64,000 bases of DNA from NCBI GenBank assembly GCA_008802785.1, contig VUYT01000027.1, positions 1 through 64,000 on the forward strand. The letters run 5' to 3'. Under the pieces are notes generated by a model. It did not search any database, was not told where the DNA came from, and worked only from the letters and a program-made list of their open reading frames with translations. Shown in pieces: positions 56,966-64,000 of the stretch; positions within the stretch are counted from its first letter, which is position 1; each line of letters opens with the position of its first letter. Origin of the DNA: Symmetrospora coprosmae (lineage: Eukaryota > Basidiomycota > Cystobasidiomycetes > Symmetrosporaceae). Position numbers and translations under genes: made by a program.

Positions 56966-58441
56966 ATGGGTGGAGCACAGCAGACGGCAGCTGTATCAGG
57001 CAGCAAGCCGTTCATCGTGGTCATTGGCGGTTCCTACGTTGGTGCGTCGCGCCCTGTCTGCCTCCTCTTGACGATCTCAAGCCAACCCCTCGCACGTCCG
57101 CAGGCTTGCAGGTTGCACAGGAACTAGCGAAAGAGTACGCCGACGAATATCGCGTCCTGGTCATCGAGCAGCAGACGCACTTCGAGCACCTCTTCGCCTT
57201 TACTCGGTTCGCCGTCTGCCCGGGCCTGCCAGCCAAGAAGGCCTTCATTCCCTTCAACCCAGGCACCTTCAAGGACTGCCCGCCCGAAAGCGGCGTGGTT
57301 CTCCATGCCAAGGTCGTCGGCATCAGCAAGAAGGCGGTCACGCTGGACCAGCCCGCCGAGCTCGCACCCGGGCAGCTCTCCACCCAGATCCCCTACTCGT
57401 ACTTGGTGAGACGCATATCTCTGATTCCTTATGATATGTACATCCCCTGATCCACTCTCCGCAGGTCGTTGCAACAGGCTGCAAGCTATCCTCGCCATCG
57501 AACATCCCCGCAGAATATCCTGGAAAGCTGGCAGGCGTGTCCTACCTGGACAGACACGCCGACAAAGTGTCCAGAAGCAAGGAGCTCGTCATCATCGGCG
57601 GTGGCGCCGTTGGTGTGCAGATGGCTACCGATGCGAAAGAGTGGTACCCGGAAAAGGATGTCGTTCTCGTCCACTCAAGAATGCAAGTCATGAATCGCTT
57701 TCACCCGAAGCTACACGAGATCGTCATGGAGCGAGCCAAGGAGCTTGACCTCGATGTCCAGCTAGGATCGAGGGTGGTAGTGCCGATCGATGGCTTCCCG
57801 AACGACGGCTCCACCTTCGATGTCGAGCTGGTCGACGGGCGCAAGATTCAGAGCGACTTTGCGGTAAGAGAAGTATACCAGTGTCGTCCTGCCTAACACG
57901 CCTGATGGATCATGAGGGCGCATGCACCAGATCGCCTGCACGGGCTACACGCCGAGATCGGAACTCATCCAGACCATCTCGCCAAGCTCGATTGACGAGT
58001 GGGGCTATATCAAAGTGCGGCCGACACTCCAGATCGCCGACCGGGAGCTGTCGAACGTCTTTGCGGCTGGCGACATTGCCGACACTGGCGCGCCGAAAGC
58101 AGGCTGGTGGTGAGTGCACAGTGGTTGAGGGTGCGAGACTGTCAGTCGAGCTGACGTAGCTGCTCTTCTCCGCTCGAAGCGGCTACACCCAAGGGCAGGT
58201 CATCAACCGCAACATCCGCAAGCTGATGGCCAATGAGAAGCTGGAACACTACGTGCCGCGCGTTCCAGGCATTCTGTTGACGCTGGGCTTGCACAAAGCA
58301 GTCATCTTCCGCAACCCAGGCGATCCGGAGGACAAGGATCCGACCGAGCCTTACGTCGATATGCGCAACGATGGCAAAGTCGATCGCGACATTGACTTTA
58401 TCTGGAAGTACCGTGGGGGTGGACCAGATTACGATGCTTGA
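56966..58441 (+). CDS. FAD/NAD(P)H oxidoreductase, AIFM2/FSP1-like
   Basis: Pyridine-nucleotide-disulphide-type flavoprotein of the AIF-like group; relatives reduce quinones with NAD(P)H on membranes. Exons 56966-57041, 57104-57405, 57465-57863, 57931-58109 and 58180-58441 join in phase to 405 residues. The FAD fold starts FIVVIGGSYVGLQVAQELAK (motif completed by splicing). YSYLVVATGCKLSSPSN follows, then the NAD(P)H fold ELVIIGGGAVGVQMATDAKE, the IACTGYTPRSELIQ segment, and the second FAD motif NVFAAGDIADTGAPKAGWW. There is no CxxC redox pair, as expected for this group. The donor at 58110 leaves WC at the junction where relatives have aromatic residues, so that boundary may shift slightly. 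No clear mitochondrial leader or span. Confidence 0.88.
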
Positions 58442-58905
58442 GGGATCCGGATATTTGACGTACAAGTAGTGATCAGTCTTAGTCATGCAGAGGTCCCGCC
58501 GATAGGAATTAGGGGTTCGGTCTCATTCGACGGGTGGGGATTATCAGACGGTGTGTTTGCAAGCAGGCGTCCTACTCGCAACTCATGGATACGTGACCAA
58601 CAGACTGGATCACACCACAATGACGGGCTCGGTGAAGACCGGGCTCCTCGCGGTTCTGACGTACGGGGGCCGCCAAGCCGGCCGGTGCACTACGCTGCTC
58701 CCGCAGGAGGCAACATCGCATCAAATATGTGATGCTCAGCTCGAGGCCGAAACCGCCTTGAAGTTGGCTGGCGACCGAGCGTCCTCTGGCTGCCGTGCTT
58801 TCGGGCCAGATGCCTGGGATCGAGCAAGCTGGGCCACAGCTCCCAATATGGCATACCGTCTACAGTTGCGTGCAGCTCGGACTGAAGCGAGCGTACTGCG
58901 CATCA
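58442..58905. other. Convergent intergenic space
   Basis: Between the oxidoreductase stop (+) and the HSBP1 stop (-). 3' UTRs of both. A plus-strand frame of 314 codons (58795-59739) crosses the whole HSBP1 gene and is a shadow. Confidence 0.4.
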
Positions 58906-59499
58906 TCAAGTGCTCGAACCGCTCGTGCTGCCGGCCAGATTCGGAGAAGACTGGAAAGCCGGCGTCGGGTCGTGCAGCGTGCCATCCATGAGGTCGGATA
59001 TGCTCTGCTCCACGGTGTCTATACGCGTGCTAATGCCTTCCACTGTGTGGTGCCAGCCAGTACGAGCCTATCAGTAAACGACGCTGCTCGTTTCCCTGTG
59101 CCCTGTATGACCGACACTCACGCCTGTCTAGGATCTGGGACGACATTGTATCGAAGCTCGTCTCCAAGCGATTCAGGACGTCCTCGACCTGTAAGATGTG
59201 GCGCATCAGGCAGGTCGTCAGCTGACTGTACTTGCAGACGGCAAGCCTGGGGCACTTGCTCGCTCTCGCGGGCGCACGGAAGCGAATCTCAGAGGACTCA
59301 CCCAGGCCGTCAACTCGTGCGGCGAAGTGATATCGGGCGCGTCACTCGCTCCTGTAGACCCAGCAGACGCAGACGGCCGCATTCCTGCAGAGGCAACGCT
59401 AGCACCGTCATCTTTCTGGCTGGTGTTGTTGCCTGTGCGCGAGGAGGGCGACGCGTTCAGCGCAAGAGGGGCGGGCGCAGGGGCGACTTCGTTGGACAT
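58906..59499 (-). CDS. HSBP1: Heat shock factor-binding protein 1 homologue
   Basis: Small coiled-coil protein that in animals binds the trimerisation domain of HSF1 and, more widely, is linked to endosomal WASH-complex assembly. Exons 59499-59302, 59188-59122 and 59042-58906 join in phase (introns 113 and 79 nt) to 133 residues. After a disordered Ser/Ala/Pro start comes the HSBP1 core, created by splicing: SPHELTAWVEDVLNRLETSF, DTMSSQILDRLEGISTRIDT, VEQSISDLMDG. This follows the family heptad pattern (LTxxVxxLLxxxxxxFxxMSxQIxxRxxxMxxRIDxLE). The tail is short and Ser-rich. The exon carrying the core is 67 nt, so the gene shows no convincing single ORF. Confidence 0.85.
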
Positions 59500-60427
59500 G
59501 GAAGAACGGCAAAGCACGGTGAGGCAGTAAGGTGTGCAGTGGTCCGCGCGATGCGATTATCCTGCGGTGTAACTCTAAGAGGGGTGGAACGGAGTGAAGA
59601 GTGGATGGCAGCGTCAAAGCCCGCGTTGCGTTGCCTCCGCCCGTTCGGCTTGCAGCTCGCCTGTCTCGTGCACACCACTCGCAGACTGAAGGACATCGGT
59701 AATGTTATTGCAAGCAAGCAGTTTCGAGTAGATCAGTGAAACGATCATCGCTGCTTCCATTGCCCGCAGCTCTGGCACAACCGGCTGCGGTGGCCTTGTA
59801 TTGCCCAGCTGGTCGCATCCGCTGAACTTCGAGCTGGGCCCACATCTGGCGGTGCAAAGAACACAGCAGCTTTATACATGCACAGATTACGGCAGTCAAG
59901 ACGAACCATAGACACATCGGCCGCTGCTCGCAGTGCCGCTCGTGCGCGGCCCAGGTCAGGTCAGGCTCAGGCCCGGCCGCCTTCCCGAAATGGGCATGTC
60001 GACCTGAATGAACAGCACGGCCGCATTAGGCGGTGACCGCCCTCCCAAATCCGTTCATCCATGAGTGCTACCATCTCATTGGAGGTATAGCGGTCTGGAG
60101 TAGACTCGTGTAGGCCCAGACTGTGCCTAATTGATTGAGCCCTGGTCGACGCTGTCGGGGCCTGATGCGATCTGATCTCTGACCTTCTCGAGAGCGCTGC
60201 GAGCTCGGACGGTCATAAGCGTGTGACTGCTTTCGCTCCTCTTCTTCCTTCTTCTTCGCATCAGTCTACTCAAGCTCCAGCTCTCATAGCCATCCGTATC
60301 CTTCACATTCGACCTCGGTCACACATTCCCTTGTCTTTGCTTTTCTTCCCAGAGTCACATCTCGGCTACCTTTCTGCTATACTTTTCTAGCACCTGCTCT
60401 TTCCAATATTCTCACACCACGCACACC
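59500..60427. other. Divergent intergenic region
   Basis: About 930 bp between the HSBP1 start (-) and the Ser-rich secreted protein start (+). From about 60230 to 60400 it becomes CT-rich, typical of a plus-strand leader. No coding segment found. Confidence 0.4.
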
Positions 60428-61701
60428 ATGCCTGTCCAGTCCAAGTTTGCCATTGCCAGCGTCCTGCTCGGCGCGTCTGTCGCCGTGGCCCAGAATACCA
60501 ATAGCTGCTACAACATCGGTGCGTCGGGAAGCCTTTGAGGGCTCAGAGCGAGGCTGACGCATGCTTCCCGTCTCAGGGTACAACAATGGTATCAACGACG
60601 CCTACAACGATGTCTGCAACTCTGCCCTCTCCGCGATTGTCAAGCGAGAGGATTACAACCCTTACATCATCCAGAGCTACACCGTCGGAGTCAGCAACCC
60701 GTCGTCCGGCTTCCCGGGCTCGTGCGCCGACGGAGAGGATCGGTGAGTACCGTAGCCGGGAGTCTTTCCTCGAGGCATGACCGGCTCACATCTGACCTGA
60801 CCCCCGCAGAGACTTCTTCGTCCGAGGCTACTCTCTTGGCTACAACCGCGAGCTGAACGCTCAGCGCAAGTCCGTCTACGACGAGTGCTACCAGGGCCGA
60901 GCTGCTCTTCCCCTCCCGGCCAACGCGACGAGCAGCACTCTCTCGCCTGCGGTCACCACCACCGCCTCGCTGAGCTTCAACACCTCGACGGTTGCTCTCC
61001 CTTCGAGCAGTGTTTTCGTCAACACCACTGTCGCTCTTCCTTCGAGCACTGCTCCCCTTAACACGACTGTCCTCGCCCGACCAACGGCCGCCAGCTCGTC
61101 CTACGCCTTCAACGCCACGGTCTCGGCACCGGTCAAGAGCTCTGCTCTTCCCAGCATTGTCGGACATAATGTCACCCGAGTAGCGGCAGAGGCCAAGGAT
61201 GACGATGATGCTACGTCCTCGACTGTGGTCATCAAGACCAGCTCCAAGGAATCCCCCACTTCTTCGTCATCGTCGAAGGCTAGCTCAAGCAGCGGTAGCG
61301 CCAGCTCCAGCTCGAGCAGCAGCAGCTCGTCTTCCTCGTCAACCAAGGAGGCCTCCTCCTCGGCTTCGCCCACATCGAGCAAGATCTGGTCTTCCAGCTC
61401 GAGCTGGGTCGCCAGCTCCAGCTCCAGCTTCAGTTCCAGCTCGAGCAAGACTGTCCCATCGGCCTCCAAGCCGGTAGAGGCTGAGAAGGAGGACAAGAAG
61501 GAGAAGGAGACCTCTTCCGTCTACACGCCTTCGTCGTCTTCGTCCTCCTCGTCCGCGAGTAAGACCAAGGAGACCCCGTCCTCGCCTGCCTGGTCGCCTG
61601 CTCCTTCCTCGTCGAGCAGCAGCCAGGCCCGCAACACAACTTCCCCGGCCACTTCTTCGGCTCCTGCGACTACCAGGAACGTTGTCGAGTTCTCGACGTG
61701 A
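60428..61701 (+). CDS. Secreted Ser-rich protein, unknown function
   Basis: Exons 60428-60518, 60577-60742 and 60810-61701 join in phase (introns 58 and 67 nt) to 382 residues. Signal peptide MPVQSKFAIASVLLGASVAVA is followed by a compact N-terminal module of about 110 residues with four or five Cys: NSCYNIGYNNGINDAYNDVC, GFPGSCADGEDRDFFVRGYS, YDECYQGRAAL. Then a long Ser/Thr/Ala stalk (runs of Ser, several NTS/NTT sequons) ending in NVVEFST. No GPI signal or membrane span. The Cys module plus O-glycosylated stalk suggests a wall-linked or shed surface protein. I do not recognise the module; repeated frame openness on other strands here is due to the Ser-codon bias. Confidence 0.85.
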
Positions 61702-62186
61702 AATCCTTCACCCTCACAGGCTTTAGCACTCCGAGTCTAGCAGTTCCGCCCCGGTCGCCCAGATTATAGACTGGCTCCGTCTCTGCTCATTATACCCCTG
61801 TCTGCTCTTAGTATGCGAGTCAGTAATCTACTTCGTATCTCTGCCACTCGAACGACCAGTATTGTTGATTGGCATCGCCTAGACGTGAATGCTGATCCCG
61901 CTTTGGGGGCTTTGCGCTCGAAACGACCTCGTCCGTGTCAACAGCTATGGCCGCAGCTCTGAGACGGAGCACATCCGTTCAGCATGCTGCGCAAGAGTGC
62001 GACCAAGGAAGCTCGACAGCAAGCTGTCCAGTCGACTTCCTCGCCATGCCGCTTTTGTTGGACGGCTCGCACGTGAAAAGAGGTCCTTCTGGCTGAAAAG
62101 GGGCAATCCATAGAAGAGCAACACGATGCAACGCCCGCAGCAGTACTGTATACTCTGCGTTAGCCTACGACTGACACGTCCTTCCA
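61702..62186. other. Intergenic region before the P450 gene
   Basis: 3' UTR of the Ser-rich gene and promoter of the P450 gene. Nothing else is recognised. Confidence 0.4.
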
Positions 62187-64000
62187 ATGGCACTTCTATT
62201 CCTCGTTGGCCTGGCTGGGCTGGTGCTGCTGATCCTGAGGAGCCTGAGCGCAGGCATCCGACAGTTCAGGCACAATGCCGCAGCTGTCAGGTGAGTGCTC
62301 GGCCTGCACGTCCTTGTGCGCACGAGAGCAGCTCCGAGCTGAGCTTCTGATGGCGCCCGCAGTCACATCCCAGGCTATCGCATGCTCGTCCACCCGCACG
62401 TCATCCTTGCAGCCCTCCTGCCCCGCTTTGGCCCGCTCGTGAACCTGGGCGAGCAGTACTCGTGGCGGCACAAGCACGCTCTGTTCAAGAAGTACAACTC
62501 GGACTTGATCTCGGTCGTCTCATACATCCCGCACACGCGCACCATCATCACATGCGACCCAGAAGCCATCAGGTTTCTCGTTGCCGAGCGGAAAAAGTTC
62601 ATCAAGCCGCTCGCAATGTACGCGCCTCTGGCCATGTACGGACAGAATGTCGGCGTCAGCGAGGGCAGCGAGTGGATCAGGCACAAGCGCATTGTCGCCA
62701 GCTCGAATCTGCTGGAGGTGACTACCTGACTTCGGTGATTGAGGCCAAGCGGGACGGGTGAACTGACGAACGTAACAACCCGCCTCGCAGAACATGAATC
62801 ACCTAGCATGGGAGAACACGATGAAGACGTTAGACCTGTGCTTCGAGAGCTGGGAAGAAGAGATGAAGGCGTCGGGCAAGCGGGAGATTCGGGCTGACAA
62901 GGTCGTACAACTTACCCTGAAGGTGCGCACTAGCCTTGCGCCGGGGTCAACGCGCATAAGCTGATGATCGCGTTCCCATGCTCTGCAGCTGGCGCTTTTC
63001 GTTATTCTTGGCGCGGCATTCTCCTCGCTACCCGCCTGGAACGATGACGCTACAGACGCGCTTCCTGCGGGACATAGCCTGTCTTTCCGCCACGCTCTGC
63101 ACGGCGTCCTCGAGAACGTGTGGTACAAGATTGCTCTGCCGAAGGTGAGAATGCCTCCTCTATGTGCGGACCTGCCCGCGGCGTGACCACGCGGCTGAGA
63201 GGTGATCTGCGCCGCTCGACAGTTCGCCTACAGGCTACCCTTCTGCAGCTTCTTCCGTCATGTCGAGACGTCCTTCGACGAGTTTGGGCAGTATCTCGAC
63301 GAGATGATCCGGGAGCGACGGGAGCAGGGAGTGGTTGAAAAGTCACGGAAGAAGACGGACGTCCTTGGAGCCTTGATCCAGGCGAGCGAGGACGCAGACG
63401 CCGAGGATAAGCAGTCAGCGACCGCGAAGGACGGCACATCCGGCGGCTTCGCCAAGTTGACGGACCGTGAAGTTGCCGGCAACCTCTACGTCTTCCTCTT
63501 GGCGGGGCACGACACGACTGCGCATACGCTCGCCTTTACCTTCGGTCTGCTGGCGCTCTATCCGGAGGTACAGGACGAGCTGTACCAGTCCATTATGGAA
63601 GTCTTGCCGAATGAGCGCGACGAGCTCACGTACGAGAGCGTGGCATCGCTCGAGTACTGCCTTGCGGTCTTCATGGAGACGCTGCGGATTTATCCGTCAG
63701 TGGTCGTGGTCCCGAAATACTCGATGGACAACACCCTGGTTCCCGTCACGACCTTCTCGACCGACGGCGGAAAGAGCGAGGCAGAAGGGCGCAAGCAGGT
63801 CATGCTGCCCAAGTACGCCGAGGTGCTCATCGACGTCCCTGCTCTGCACTATAACCCAAAATATTGGGGAGACGATGCCAGCACATTCCGGCCAGCTAGA
63901 TTCATCGATGACGAGAAGACGGGATACCGCTGGCCGCGGGAGGCCTTCATGGGCTTCTCTCAGGGCGCAAGAGCTTGCTTGGGCCAGAAGTTCGCCCAGG
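62187..64000 (+). CDS. Cytochrome P450 (partial, runs off window)
   Basis: Heme monooxygenase anchored in the ER. Exons 62187-62290, 62363-62717, 62791-62922, 62989-63144 and 63223-64000+ join in phase; 508 or so residues are visible. The N-terminal anchor is MALLFLVGLAGLVLLILRSL. Family motifs: YGQNVGVSEGSEWIRHKRIV (C-helix WxxxR), LLAGHDTTAHTLAF (I-helix oxygen site), METLRIYPSV (ExxR), TFRPARF (PERF-like) and the heme loop FMGFSQGARACLGQKFAQ with the proximal Cys. Only the final beta-strand region is missing. The clan and substrate cannot be set; no sterol demethylase-specific pattern was noticed. An acidic insertion (SEDADAEDKQSATAKDG) lies before the I helix. Confidence 0.93.

Noticed and set aside
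58795-59739. 314-codon plus-strand frame
   Set aside because: Covers the HSBP1 gene in antisense; the product is low-complexity and the opposite strand has the conserved core.
1-64000. Transposons, virus-like elements, tRNA or rRNA genes
   Set aside because: Reading both strands gave no reverse transcriptase, integrase, transposase, terminal repeats or cloverleaf-like box B sequence; a dedicated search could still find a tRNA.

Overview
The window is nuclear DNA of a fungus. Genes are split by short GT-AG introns, mostly 60-105 nt, often with a CTGAC/CTAAC-like branch site just before the acceptor, and sit on both strands in GC-rich sequence. The families are fungal: a type II membrane exo-beta-1,3-glucanase, GH128 and GH16 cell-wall glucanases, PET117, an EF-hand MscS channel, sterol acyltransferase and a kinase-type PFKFB. 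Dense introns with high GC fit Basidiomycota best, but I cannot place the lineage from sequence alone. No rRNA, tRNA, CRISPR array, virus-like element or clear transposon was seen. All splice models were made by hand; exon sums and phases were checked, but not against transcripts.

Layout. 0-8.3 kb: a MYST histone acetyltransferase (+) converging on a 1556-residue Ser/Arg-rich protein (-). 8.5-15 kb: pyridoxamine-phosphate oxidase, a membrane-anchored GH5 glucanase and a Thr-rich secreted protein, all on -. 16.4-25.8 kb (+): a tiny HVA1/DUF2945 gene, GH128 glucanase, secreted M28 aminopeptidase, an acetoacetate-decarboxylase-like protein and isoprenylcysteine methyltransferase. 26-29.3 kb (-): a PPN2-like metallophosphatase and a small secreted candidate. 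30.4-36.7 kb (+): sterol O-acyltransferase and the MscS/EF-hand channel. 37-41.8 kb: PET117 (-), cis-prenyltransferase (+), a Cys-containing secreted protein (-) and an Rpp40-like RNase P subunit (+). 42-48.2 kb (-): an acidic unknown, a small single-span membrane protein, ALG7 and an Rsm1/NIPA-type C3HC zinc-finger protein. 48.5-51.3 kb: PFKFB (+). 51.6-56.3 kb (-): a GH16 enzyme and two unknowns. 57-58.4 kb: an AIFM2-like FAD oxidoreductase (+). 58.9-59.5 kb: HSBP1 (-). 60.4 kb to the end (+): a Ser-rich secreted protein and a cytochrome P450 running off the edge.

Two themes recur. Three beta-glucan-active enzymes and several low-complexity secreted proteins suggest many wall or surface products. 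The cis-prenyltransferase (dolichol backbone) and ALG7 (first dolichol-linked step of N-glycosylation) lie about 6 kb apart. The rest is ordinary housekeeping. The most unusual observations are intron-shattered genes with no long ORF (HVA1, HSBP1), exons of 14-22 nt, a PFKFB lacking the bisphosphatase histidine but carrying a His-Gly-rich tail, and a 42-bp tandem repeat in the GH16 gene.
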